From Batillaria attramentaria (lineage: Eukaryota; Mollusca; Gastropoda; Batillariidae), in NCBI GenBank assembly GCA_018292915.2, contig JACVVK020000336.1:701647-765646 (forward strand): 64,000 bases of DNA. The letters are read 5' to 3'. The stretch's first letter is position 1; each line of letters starts with the position of its first letter. Both the position numbers and the translations under genes were made by a program. Below, piece by piece: positions 11,657 to 20,811 of this stretch. Under the pieces are notes generated by a model. The model saw only the letters and a program-made list of their open reading frames with translations. It searched no databases and was not told the origin of the DNA.

Positions 11657-11735
11657 ATGGACAAGAAATTAACAGTTTTATGCATCACCTTTTGCTTGAT
11701 GGTGTCTTCCTCTTACTGCCAGAGTGGAAATTCAT
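11657..11735 (+). CDS. Receptor 2 exon 1, signal peptide
   Basis: An ATG in context aaaATGg starts MDKKLTVLCITFCLMVSSSY, a basic start and hydrophobic core, followed by a likely cleavage region (CQSGNS). The exon ends in phase 1 at a GTAAGT donor. Joining to 18299 creates a Cys codon, as in receptor 3. Confidence 0.7.
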
Positions 11736-11958
11736 GTAAGTGCACTTTAACGATTCAAGAAATCAGTTCATTTCTCAGTAAACTGACGCATTGCGACTGC
11801 GATATCAAAATGTTTTCTTTCGTAAGAAGATTTACTGTTGTAAGGAGTCAAAAAATGAATTATACATTTAAGCATTGCCACTATAGACTATTTCTGGCTC
11901 ACTTGTGTAAGAAAGTGAGTCTATTTATTAACCATGCGTCCTCTCTCTCTCTCTCTCT

Positions 11959-12001
<43 letters not shown>

Positions 12002-15000
12002 GGTGATGGTGACGGATTTCATGGGGGTTATTTACCAGTTTGGTGTACGAGTTAAGCAAAAAAAAAAAAAAAAAAAACTGCAGGAAGATTGTAATGAACA
12101 AGTTAGTTAGTTAGGGCTTTACGCCGCGCAAGCAACAGAGACTATTTCGCGGCTAAGCTAAGACTTTCCCTGCCAGGTCAGTAAAAATAAAAGACAGGAG
12201 ATAAAACAGGATGTAAATATATATTAAAAATATGCGTGGCTTAAATGAGATTCCGTACAAGGTTGATTTATTAAGAACTATATACAATATCACAGACCGT
12301 TATAATGAGAGACTAGATTTTAAAAAAGAGGTTGGACTCCTTCAAGAAGCTGAAGATGCTGTCAGGGGAACATCCCTGAACAACACCTTCAGTGAGTCCG
12401 CAGAATAGTGCTTGTCACGAATCTCACTGAGATCCGTGCATGAAATTAGAAAATGCGAAACAAAAAATGGCTCATGGCACGGAATACACCAAGGGGGGTC
12501 CTCCCCCTTCAACAGATGTGAATGTGTAATGTGTGTATGCCCAATATGGAGCCTGCTAAGAATAATTTCCTCGCGCCGGTTGGATCGACAACGAGGGACC
12601 ATATCACGGATATTTGGCAAGATATGTTTTAGTTTGTTCTCCGGGAGGGCATCCCATTGGGCCTGCCACTCCTTTTGAACAAACTCTGAAACTAGAGGCT
12701 TAAGATCATTAAAAACTAAATGCTTGTCCTGAACAGGGCCATCGCGGGCAGCATTCGCAGCCCGGTCAGCACACCTGTTGCCACGGATACCAACGTGTCC
12801 AGGAATCCAAATAAAAACAATGTCCTTATTGTCAGCAATCAAGGATGCATGCAGTTCATGGATCAGCACCAGAAGCGGGTGATCCAATCTTCTGCCATGC
12901 AGAGCCTGGAGTGCCGACAGAGAATCTGAAAGAATTAAAAAGTTAGGCTCATTAGACTGGTATACGTGCCGAAGGGCGAGTAAAATGGCTCGCAATTCAG
13001 CACTGTATACAGAACTAGCGTCCATTAAACGATGGATAAAAACACGGCCGTCCATGACTGCAGCAGCCCCAACACGACCATCCTCCGACTTGGACCCGTC
13101 AGTAAAGATCTGACGGAAGCCAGGGAAGTCAGCCAGGATCTGCTGCAGACCTTGAAAATAGATAGGGTCGGGGGTCTCGGCCTTTTTATGGGCTGTCAGG
13201 TCCAGCCTGACTTCAGGTGTGGGGAGCGTCCACGGAGGGGAAGAGGGGAACAAAGATTCCTCAACAGTGTCCGTGTCCACTCCGGCTGCTTGTAAAAGGG
13301 GTCGGACACGGAGAGACAGAGGGACAATCTCATTGGGGTGAGCCTCGTAAGCTTCAACACACTGAGGTGCAAACACACACTTGTAAGCCGGGTTATCCGG
13401 CATAGACTTTAGTTTTAAAACGTAGTTAAGAGTAAGACGGGAACGGCGGATCGCCAAACTTGGTTCACCGGCCTCCACATACAGGCTGTGAACGGGAGAA
13501 GTTCTAAACGCACCGAGGCAGATGCGTAGGCCTTGGTGGTGGATAGGGTCCAGCATCTTAAGGTACGATTTTCGGGCTGATCCATAGATGAAAGAAGCAT
13601 AATCCAGTTTGGATCGGACCAGAGCCCGATAGAGGCGAAGAAGGGCTGTGCGATCCGCACCCCAATCAGTATGGCCCACAACTTTAAGAAGATCAAGAGC
13701 CTTCTGGCAAGACGACTTTAGATACTTAATATGGCTTAAGAAACTGAGTTTTTGGTCAAAGATGACCCCAAGGAATTTGGCCTCTTTGACAACTTTGACA
13801 GGGTTACCGGCTAAAGAGATGTTGGGATCAGGGAAAGGGCCTCGCTGCTTGGTGGAGTGCATGCAGACCGTTTTTGATGGTGAAAACTTAAAACCATTTT
13901 TGGCGACCCAAGCCTGGACGCTATTAACACATAACTGTAACTGGCGCTCTACCCGGTGGAGGGAGCTACCCCTAACACACAAGGCGAAATCGTCAACAAA
14001 AAGAGAGGCGTCTGTGCCCTTAGTCACAGCTTTCACAATATCATTGATTTTGATGCTAAAAAGGACTGGGGATAGGATACTACCTTGCGGGACACCCATC
14101 TCCTGCTCAAACGAGTCTGAGAGGGTGGAGCCCACACGCACCTTAAATGAACGACCAGATAAAAATTGACCAATGAACGTCGGAAGCAGACCACGGAAGC
14201 CCAGTTCATGTAAATCAGACATGATCCCGTGCTTCCACGTGGTATCATATGCCTTCTCAAGGTCAAAGAAAATAGTTAAAACATGTTGTTTGCAGATAAA
14301 TGCATCCCTAATAAAGGTTTCAAACCTGACTAGATGGTCTAGGGTGCTTCGGCCCTTTCTAAAACCACACTGAAGATCAGTGAGGAGTCCCTTGGATTCA
14401 AGAACCCAGACTAAACGAGAGTTGACTAGCCTCTCCATAGTTTTACAAAGGCAACTAGTTAAAGCTATTGGGCGATAGTTGCCCGGGTCTGAAGGGTCCC
14501 TCCCAGGTTTGGGAATAGGAACGACAGCGGCTTCACGCCAAGAGGGCGGAAACTCGCCTGACGTCCAGATATGGTTATAAATTGACAAAAGAAGGTTGAG
14601 ACAATCATCTGGAAGGTGTGTTAAGAGCTGGTAGTGGATACCATCCAATCCAGCAGCGGAGTCATTACTTTTTTGAAGGGCCTCGCAAAGCTCGGCCATG
14701 GTGAACGGTTGATTATAAGGTTCTGAGTTGTCAGTCTGGAAGTTAAGGTGGACTGATTCCTTGGCATTCTTTATAACTTGAAATGCTTCGGAATAATGAT
14801 CTGAAGAAGAGTTATATGAGATAGTGGAAGCCAGAAGATTAGCGACTGCATGTTTGTCTGTGACAGTGTTGTTACCATCTTGGAGATGGCGAACAGAAGT
14901 TGCACCACCTTTACCTTTAATTCTACGGATAGCCTTCCAGACTTTCTGTGCTGGAGTCCCGGAAGACAGGGAAGATACAAACTGTCTCCAAGACACCTTC

Positions 15001-18000
15001 CTAGACTGTTTGTAGACAAAACGAGCTTTAGCTCGAGCACGTTTAAACTGTAGGATGTTTTCCTGGGAGGGACACCTGAACGCACGCCTCTGGGCTCGTT
15101 TCCGGTTCTTCTGAGCAAGCTTGCACTCCTCAGTAAACCAAGGAACTTTAGGGCCCTTTGGAATTGCCGAGGATTTGGGGATAGCCTTTTCAGCTACTTC
15201 TGTTAAAATACGTGTAAAGGACGCGATAGGGTCATCAGAGTTAAAAACAGCCTCCTCAGTGAGCTGAGAAGGACACAAGTAACTAAACAAGGGCCAGTTG
15301 GCCTTCTTAAAGTTCCACCTAGTAAGTGGGGGGTCTTCAGCTGTACTGGAAGGGGACAACACTATAGGAAAGTGGTCGCTACCACATAAATCTTTATGGA
15401 CACTCCACTCATACTCCAGAGACAGAGCAGGGTGGCACAGAGTCAGGTCTAACACTGAGGAAGAACCTGTAGCAGGGTGCATATAGGTGCAAGAGCCGTC
15501 ATTGAGGAGGCAGGTGTCAAGGGACATAAATAAGTCCTCCAGCATCTGACCTCTCTCGTTGTGGTTATCACTCCCCCAGAGCGGAGAATGGCCGTTAAAA
15601 TCACCCATCAGGATGAATGGGGCTGGCAGCTGATCAATCAACTGAATGATATCTGAGCGGGAAACACGTTCAGACGGTGGAAGATAGACGGAACATAGAG
15701 TAATAGTTTTATGTAGAGAAACCCGAGCAGCGACAGCATGAAGACGAGTAGCTAAAGGAACGTGACTGTAAAGAAGGTTCCTGCGAATTAACAGGGCGAC
15801 ACCCCCGTGGGGACGTTCCGTAGGGGAGCCCTTGTGGACAACATTAAAACCATTAAAAGAGACCACAGCTGACTCCCGCAGGAAGGTTTCCTGGAGAGCC
15901 AAGACGTCCAGCTTCAAATCCCGTGCTAGGAGTTTAAGCTCCTCAAAACTGGACCGGAATCCACGGCAATTCCACTGTAAAATGGACATGATTTAAAAGA
16001 TAAAAGAACGACAGCTTCAGGTCTTTGAAGGAGACGAGCGGGGCGTCGACTTGCAGGACGACGAACCCGAACGTGGGAGAGGGAAAGAGGGAGCATTGGA
16101 GACTTCCATCTCCTCTTCTCCCAGTGCTGAAAACCTGTTTTCTAATAAAATTTCCCTCCCATCCCCCTTCTGCTTGCGTGCTGAAAGGGGACCAAGAAGC
16201 CTCTTTTTGGGCTTTGGTACTTTGTCTGGTGGTTTTGCTGGTGGTTTAGGTGGCTTAGGTGGGGTTGGTGTTTTTTTTTAGGGGATCCCACCGCTCCCCT
16301 GGCGCTGCGTTACGTCCCCCGACCCCGCGCCCTGGGCCGAAGAACCGGTGGAGGTGCCGGAGCTCTCCCCACCGGCCTGGCACCCTGAGCCGCGAGGGGA
16401 ATCTACCACGACCACAGCTGGAGTGGATGTCGTCTTCTGCTGCTGTGGAGGTTTCTGCCTCCCCTTAAAAGTGAAGGTTTCCACAATGGGATCTGTCTGA
16501 CACGCAGACGACACCATCTTCGGCTGCTTTTTCTGCACGGCAGATGAATAGGACAAGGTGGTTGAGGAAGAAGAGGCCGAGGAGCCAGACGCGATCCGGC
16601 GAGCCTCAGGGAAGGAGACCCCTTGCTCCGCTCGGATGCGCTGGATTGCACACTCTTCCTTCCACCTTGGACACTCCCTAGAGGACGCCATGTGGTCTCC
16701 ACTGCAGTTGACGCACTTGGGGGGAGCCGAGCAGTTCGCCCCCTCGTGACCCTGAACACCGCACCGGAAGCAACACTCACCCTTCTTACAATTATCCTTT
16801 CCGTGGCCATACTGACCACACTTGAAACAGCGAAGTGGCAGGGGAACAAACTGTTTGACTCGGAGCCAATAGAAGCCGGCCCAGATGCGGTCAGGTCGAG
16901 ACGGAACACCGAACGTCAGAATGACAGTGCCTGTCGGTTTTTGGTCCCTCTTGCTGATGATGCGTCTCGCGTGAATCACACCCTGTGATTTAAGGCACCT
17001 GACCAGTTCTTCATCGGACAAGTAGGCCAGGGCCTCATCTCTCACAACCCCCTTGCTGGAATTCAGGGAGCGGTGGGGTGATACATGCACCTCAGCTTCA
17101 CCAATTTTAGTGAGCATCAGGAGAGCATCTGAATGCTTCTTCTGCTCACAACAAACGAGCAGATCGCCTGAAGGCAAACGTTTGCCCTCAGGTCGACCAA
17201 CGGTCGCCTGCAGAACTTTGCCTACTAGGAAAGGGTGAATTCGGGCAGCTGTCTTGCCTTCTTGAAGAGAATGAACAACCAGATAGCGGGGCCAGGTTTC
17301 CTGCCGGGGAGCAGGGCCTGAGTCCTCACAGTCACTGTCGCTGTCAACTTCGAAAGGAACGTCTCTCTTGCGTTTCTCGGAAAGTCGTTTAGTTTTGTTG
17401 GCCATTTGTGTTTGTGATTTATTCGTTCTCCGGGCTCCCCACCCACCACGGAGCCCAACAGGGGGATGCACATGTGTTGGTGGGTCTCCGACCAACGTGC
17501 ACCAGGGCTACCCAAAGAATATACTCGGAGATTAAAAAAACCCCAATTGACCCGTTCAGCCACCGCCTTCTGCTGGATCAGCAGGGCAAGACATGACCAG
17601 ACCCGGTTGACTAGACCGGGCCGCCTAGCCTCCTGTCTAGAAGAACTAAAGGCCAAAGTAGCGTGTTGGCCCCTACAGGACGACACCCATAGGAAGCCTC
17701 AACTACTAGGATCCTCTCATCCTCCGACACAGGTCGCGGAGCACGGCAAACACTCCGGTCCCTAAAGGAACACAGTAAAAATAAAGGGACTACAGGACTA
17801 AAATGGGCCCTGTAGAGTTTAAGGGGATGGAAAAGACGGACCAGACTAGAAAACCATAGGATATCTCCTACCAGAAGATTTCTAGAAGCTGGACAAGTAG
17901 TGACAAGAATGCACAACATATCTGCCGCCTGCATTCCTGAAAGGCAAAGAATACTGTACACTATATCTAGTGCCAACAGTCTCCATCAGCAAAGACATGG

Positions 18001-20420
18001 CAACTCTTAGCTGGACCCTCGCCTGTGGCCTGTCTGGTATGGGTAACCCTATCCAGCATAGCCCACAGGGTCAACGGGCCACATACGCCCCCCACCACGA
18101 GAAGGTGGTTGCCCCCGGGGGGCTTGTAATGAACAAAAAAAGAAAAGCACCTGCTTTATAGAGTGAGACTACGAATGGTGGCTCGAATAAAGTAAGTTTA
18201 AACCGTTACAATGTGTTGTATAAAATCAAATGTTTTATACTGTACAAAAACAAAAAAAACAAAAAAATTCATGAAATCTGCTGTTTTATCATCTTCAGGT
18301 GCAACTCTTGTATCACAAGACCCCAACAAGTCGTCTCAGATAACTGTTGAAGAGGAAACAAATATTTCCGTACCGTTTGTTCTGTCGAATTTTGATTGTG
18401 TACGGGATAAAAACTTCAAAATTACAGGCTTTAAGACTAAAACGTCAACAAGTATTAACAAGACATTGGCATGTGTGTATCGAATCAAGGACGAGCATTG
18501 TTATACATCTGACTCCTGTGTTTGTACCAATGATGGGACATTCAACGTGGTGGTCAGATCAGTCAAAAGATCTGACAAGGAATGGATATGGGAGAGCAGC
18601 ATCACAGATATATCGGTTCCCAGCCCGATTGCGCTGATTGCAACATGTGAGTGTTCAGGTTTACACTTTTTGCATATTAGATCAACAGTAACTCTTTCAT
18701 TGAAGGACGAGCAGTATGTATTTGATCGTGTCTTTTCTGTGGGTCTAAGAAAACCGAACAAAAGAAAGAACAAGAAAACTGATCGTAGCCACACCTCAGA
18801 GCTTTTGTCTCTATTCCGCATCCCCTATATCTGTATGTTCTTCACACCATCAAGGTTGATTTTATGAGGTGTTCAGCATTACACTTGAACAACCGTTCCT
18901 ATAATGACGGATGAATAATTACGATTTTCATAACCTCAAACTTCATTGTTTCTAGGTTCAGTGATTGACTGGTGTTTTACAGATCCAGTGTCTATCAACC
19001 AGCTGACAATCGAGGCTCATGGATCTCCACTACAAGAACCGGTTGATCAAGGAGACAGTGTGCACGTGCACTGTTTGTTTAATGAGGGCAACCCAGTGTT
19101 GGAACCTACACTGCTGGACAGACATGGCCAGGTACTCGAGTCATCTGTACACAGTCATGGCCACATGATGAGGATGAGTCACCAGTTTCACCAGGTTGGC
19201 TGTGACGATGCTGGGATTTTGAGTTGTGAGGCGCCGGGGACCACGGAAAACAAAACTGCGACTCTTCTCGTCAGATGTAAGCATTGTCCGTGTAAAAATG
19301 ATAAAGTGCTCAGCTCAGTTGTTTGCGTCCGAGTAGTGAAAACAATTATATCCCTGGTTAGACCCGTTTGTATTCCAAACTTTTCAAACTTTTTTTTCAA
19401 GAAATGTCCAGGTGACGGGTCCCCCGCCCGATATGACACTGACTGTCCATCTGGTGAACATGACGATTCAAGACGAGGGACTGTGGCGCCTGACAGTGTT
19501 CAATGATGTGAATGTAGAAAACGCCGACTATGCTGACTTCTGGCTTGTGGTGCAAAAGCGGACGTATAGCAATTTTAGTCTGAAGAGTGCTTGTTTGAGA
19601 TTCATTCTTTTCAGGTAAATTCCATCTTTCTTAAACCTTAGGAAATATTAACTGTACAATTTGACATACACGCTACAGTTCTCGGTGGAGACTGCATTTG
19701 TTTTTTTTTGGTTTTTTTTTTTTTTTGGGGGGGGGGGGGTTTAATCAATGAAGGCTTCTAGTTTTATCCTGCGGTTCAAAGTGTTGAACCTGTCCTAGCA
19801 TTTCTGTGTTTAAATGGTACGATTCTTGTATTCCAGATAATTCATCGACAACCTCATCCAATAATGATTATACAGAGGAAACTACAGATGGACAAGGTAA
19901 GGCAAACTTAGACAATAAGGACAATATCATGCTCTGCTTCTATCCCATTTGTTTCATGTAACATTTTGACTGATGAAAATGAATAAAAACAGCTTCAGCA
20001 TCGTCTGAGATGGAGTCAAAGTTGAAGCAGATGGCTTTCCGCGTTTTCAGTTTTTACTTTTATTCTGTTGTGGGTCTCAATTTGTATTTTAACCTTTCAG
20101 AAACGAAAAGGACAAATTCAATTCTTGTCATCGTGGCATTGGCGTCCTTGGCAGTCGTCACTATTGTTGTTGTGGTTGTTTGCTGTGTCCGACGAAGAAC
20201 CAAAGGTAATAAAAGTCTTACCTATGTAGTCCATGTTCCAGTAACCGGGATAAGTACAGCTCGTGTAAAGCAGAAAGATCTGACTCAAACTAAAGATTAT
20301 ATCCATTGGAGAGGGGGTGGAAGCACTTGCTTAATCGTTAAGTATATCAGAATGACCAAGGTGGACACGAAATTTATCCACGAAAGAAAACTGTTGCCGT
20401 CTGAACCTAAGACGACCTAG
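11657..20420 (+). CDS. Receptor 2: two-domain Ig-like membrane receptor
   Basis: The in-frame model uses exons 11657-11735, 18299-18646, 18983-19276, 19837-19896 and 20101-20420. Together they make 1101 nt, or 366 residues plus a stop. The product would be a signal peptide, domain D1, domain D2, a 20-residue Ser/Thr/Asn-rich hinge, one membrane helix and a tail of about 75 residues. A D3 half-exon remains at 19402 but its partner exon is absent, so it cannot join D2 in frame. Skipping it restores the frame. The tail differs from those of receptors 1 and 3 and lacks YxN motifs. The first intron is about 6.6 kb because a LINE sits in it in antisense orientation. If the donor at 20206 is used, further unseen tail exons would follow. 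Confidence 0.6.
11941..12000 (+). repeat. (CT)n(TG)n microsatellite
   Basis: A short (CT) block runs directly into about 20 TG units inside receptor 2 intron 1. Confidence 0.9.
12342..15989 (-). CDS. LINE ORF2: endonuclease, reverse transcriptase and RNase H polyprotein
   Basis: The 1215-residue frame is uninterrupted. Residues about 1-215 are an apurinic-type endonuclease (ILQWNCRG at the start, GDFNGHSPLWG near 130, SDHFPI near 200). The reverse transcriptase covers about 450-740, with FRKGRSTLDHL, FFDLEKAYDTTW, GVPQGSILSP and a catalytic FVDD box near 664. RNase H covers about 950-1075, with FTDGSKSEDGR, SAELRAILLAL, SDSLSALQAL and PGHVGIRGN. The end carries HIGHTHITHSHLLKG and a CxxC...HxxxxC motif near 1150-1175. 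Its reading frame begins 27 nt after the second, final stop of the ORF1 frame. It would nick target DNA and copy the element RNA at the break. FVDD instead of FADD or YADD is a tolerated variant. Confidence 0.95.
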   Translation of the reverse strand: MSILQWNCRGFRSSFEELKLLARDLKLDVLALQETFLRESAVVSFNGFNVVHKGSPTERPHGGVALLIRRNLLYSHVPLATRLHAVAARVSLHKTITLCSVYLPPSERVSRSDIIQLIDQLPAPFILMGDFNGHSPLWGSDNHNERGQMLEDLFMSLDTCLLNDGSCTYMHPATGSSSVLDLTLCHPALSLEYEWSVHKDLCGSDHFPIVLSPSSTAEDPPLTRWNFKKANWPLFSYLCPSQLTEEAVFNSDDPIASFTRILTEVAEKAIPKSSAIPKGPKVPWFTEECKLAQKNRKRAQRRAFRCPSQENILQFKRARAKARFVYKQSRKVSWRQFVSSLSSGTPAQKVWKAIRRIKGKGGATSVRHLQDGNNTVTDKHAVANLLASTISYNSSSDHYSEAFQVIKNAKESVHLNFQTDNSEPYNQPFTMAELCEALQKSNDSAAGLDGIHYQLLTHLPDDCLNLLLSIYNHIWTSGEFPPSWREAAVVPIPKPGRDPSDPGNYRPIALTSCLCKTMERLVNSRLVWVLESKGLLTDLQCGFRKGRSTLDHLVRFETFIRDAFICKQHVLTIFFDLEKAYDTTWKHGIMSDLHELGFRGLLPTFIGQFLSGRSFKVRVGSTLSDSFEQEMGVPQGSILSPVLFSIKINDIVKAVTKGTDASLFVDDFALCVRGSSLHRVERQLQLCVNSVQAWVAKNGFKFSPSKTVCMHSTKQRGPFPDPNISLAGNPVKVVKEAKFLGVIFDQKLSFLSHIKYLKSSCQKALDLLKVVGHTDWGADRTALLRLYRALVRSKLDYASFIYGSARKSYLKMLDPIHHQGLRICLGAFRTSPVHSLYVEAGEPSLAIRRSRLTLNYVLKLKSMPDNPAYKCVFAPQCVEAYEAHPNEIVPLSLRVRPLLQAAGVDTDTVEESLFPSSPPWTLPTPEVRLDLTAHKKAETPDPIYFQGLQQILADFPGFRQIFTDGSKSEDGRVGAAAVMDGRVFIHRLMDASSVYSAELRAILLALRHVYQSNEPNFLILSDSLSALQALHGRRLDHPLLVLIHELHASLIADNKDIVFIWIPGHVGIRGNRCADRAANAARDGPVQDKHLVFNDLKPLVSEFVQKEWQAQWDALPENKLKHILPNIRDMVPRCRSNRREEIILSRLHIGHTHITHSHLLKGEDPPWCIPCHEPFFVSHFLISCTDLSEIRDKHYSADSLKVLFRDVPLTASSAS
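16017..16277 (-). pseudogene. Distal part of LINE ORF1 after an in-frame stop
   Basis: In the same frame as ORF1, codons after the TAA read TPTPPKPPKPPAKPPDK, then ENRFSALGEEEMEVSN, then a Ser/Pro-rich end. NRFSALxE is a common motif near the end of ORF1 proteins. The frame ends 27 nt before the ORF2 start. This supports an original ORF1 of about 490 residues. Confidence 0.7.
16278..17495 (-). CDS. LINE ORF1: RNA-binding protein with three CCHC knuckles
   Basis: The 405-residue frame has three zinc knuckles near residues 220-275 (CFKCGQYGHGKDNC, CFRCGVQGHEGANC, CVNCSGDHMASSREC). A basic segment follows an internal Met (MANKTKRLSEKRKR, about 17405), which could be the true start. Such proteins coat the element RNA. 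The stop at 16278-16280 is followed by 86 more open codons in the same frame, down to a stop at 16017. It is therefore probably a nonsense mutation or a readthrough point. Confidence 0.88.
   Translation of the reverse strand: MVGDPPTHVHPPVGLRGGWGARRTNKSQTQMANKTKRLSEKRKRDVPFEVDSDSDCEDSGPAPRQETWPRYLVVHSLQEGKTAARIHPFLVGKVLQATVGRPEGKRLPSGDLLVCCEQKKHSDALLMLTKIGEAEVHVSPHRSLNSSKGVVRDEALAYLSDEELVRCLKSQGVIHARRIISKRDQKPTGTVILTFGVPSRPDRIWAGFYWLRVKQFVPLPLRCFKCGQYGHGKDNCKKGECCFRCGVQGHEGANCSAPPKCVNCSGDHMASSRECPRWKEECAIQRIRAEQGVSFPEARRIASGSSASSSSTTLSYSSAVQKKQPKMVSSACQTDPIVETFTFKGRQKPPQQQKTTSTPAVVVVDSPRGSGCQAGGESSGTSTGSSAQGAGSGDVTQRQGSGGIP
18299..18646 (+). CDS. Receptor 2 exon 2, domain D1
   Basis: This phase 1-1 exon of 348 nt starts after ATCTTCAG and ends at a GTGAGT donor. 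It encodes VEEETNISVPF, then SDSCVCTNDGTF, then WIWESSI. The WxWESSI and CxC features are shared with D1 of receptor 3 (39243-39578). Several N-glycosylation sequons are visible. The domain is Ig-like by position; its cysteine pattern is not canonical. Confidence 0.78.
18983..19276 (+). CDS. Receptor 2 exon 3, domain D2 (C2-like Ig)
   Basis: This phase 1-1 exon of 294 nt encodes VHVHCLFNEGNPV, then LLDRHGQ, then DAGILSCEAPGT and TATLLVR. These match D2 of receptor 1 closely. The donor is GTAAGC. Confidence 0.8.
19277..19401 (+). other. Short receptor 2 intron where half-exon A is missing
   Basis: In receptors 1 and 3 the gap between D2 and half-exon B contains one or two A exons. Here it is only 125 bp and has none. 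It contains a 52-bp segment (19327-19378) that recurs at 20812-20863. Confidence 0.7.
19402..19555 (+). pseudogene. Relic half-domain B exon of receptor 2
   Basis: After a TTCAAG acceptor the frame reads NVQVTGPPPDMTLTVHL, then DEGLWRLTVFND, which is clearly a B half-exon. It starts in phase 2, but the upstream D2 exon ends in phase 1. No phase-1 donor exists where other B exons end; the nearest good donor (19615) is in phase 2. It is therefore probably skipped. Confidence 0.65.
19712..19739 (+). repeat. T-run joined to G-run
   Basis: About 15 T are followed directly by 13 G. Similar T-to-G junctions occur in receptor 3 introns at 39806-39830 and 41290-41314. Confidence 0.9.
19837..19896 (+). 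CDS. Receptor 2 exon, Ser/Thr-rich hinge
   Basis: This phase 1-1 exon of 60 nt lies between ATTCCAG and GTAAGG. It encodes NSSTTSSNNDYTEETTDGQ, a likely flexible and O-glycosylated stalk. No such exon was found in receptors 1 or 3. Confidence 0.6.
20101..20420 (+). CDS. Receptor 2 exon, transmembrane segment and tail
   Basis: After an ACCTTTCAG acceptor the frame reads ETKRTNSILVIVALASL, then a Val-rich stretch, then CCVRRRTK, giving one membrane helix and a stop-transfer signal. The frame stays open to a TAG at 20418-20420. A possible donor (GTAATA) at 20206 leaves an alternative in which the tail continues in unseen exons. Confidence 0.55.
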
Positions 20421-20470
20421 GCTGATATTGGCTTTTTATATCTCCAGATATCCAACGCCGGTAAGTATTA

Positions 20471-20471
20471 C

Positions 20472-20535
<64 letters not shown>

Positions 20536-20595
20536 TAGACCCTTTACCTATTGTTGGTTCGTTGGTCTAAATTCATCAAAATGTGCACTCTCTCC

Positions 20596-20649
<54 letters not shown>

Positions 20650-20740
20650 TAGACCCTTTACCTATTGTTGGTTCGTTGGTCTAAATTCATCAAAATGTGC
20701 TCTCTCTCTCTCTCTCTCTCTCACTCTCTCTCTCTCTCTG
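20471..20740 (+). repeat. Duplicated (CT)n(CA)n cassette
   Basis: A unit of (CT)n, (CA)n and a unique segment (cattagaccctttacctatt onward) occurs twice in tandem. A third CT block follows it. The unit is about 115 bp. Confidence 0.85.
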
Positions 20741-20811
20741 TAGCAACGACAAGTTAGAAAACTAACTTTTTGACCTTTTTGTTAAAGCTTGTACCATTGG
20801 CTTTTTTGTAG

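Larger units (their letters stand above)
12102..18123 (-). mobile_element. Full-length non-LTR retrotransposon (I/Nimb-like), antisense in receptor 2 intron 1
   Basis: A perfect 13-bp target duplication (TTGTAATGAACAA) lies at 12089-12101 and 18124-18136, so the element is 6,022 bp. It has a 5' region, ORF1 with three CCHC knuckles, ORF2 (endonuclease, reverse transcriptase, RNase H, C-terminal zinc motif), a 3' UTR and a short CTAA-type 3' tail. RNase H after the RT places it in the I-group of LINE clades. The clade name is an inference. The identical target duplication suggests a fairly recent insertion. ORF2 is open throughout, but ORF1 has one in-frame stop. An older copy lies at 22386-23045. 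Confidence 0.92.

Noticed and set aside
20444..20463. Micro-exon of receptor 2 (ctccag then ggtaag)
   Set aside because: An acceptor and donor flank only about 13 nt, the phase does not fit, and nothing downstream continues the frame.
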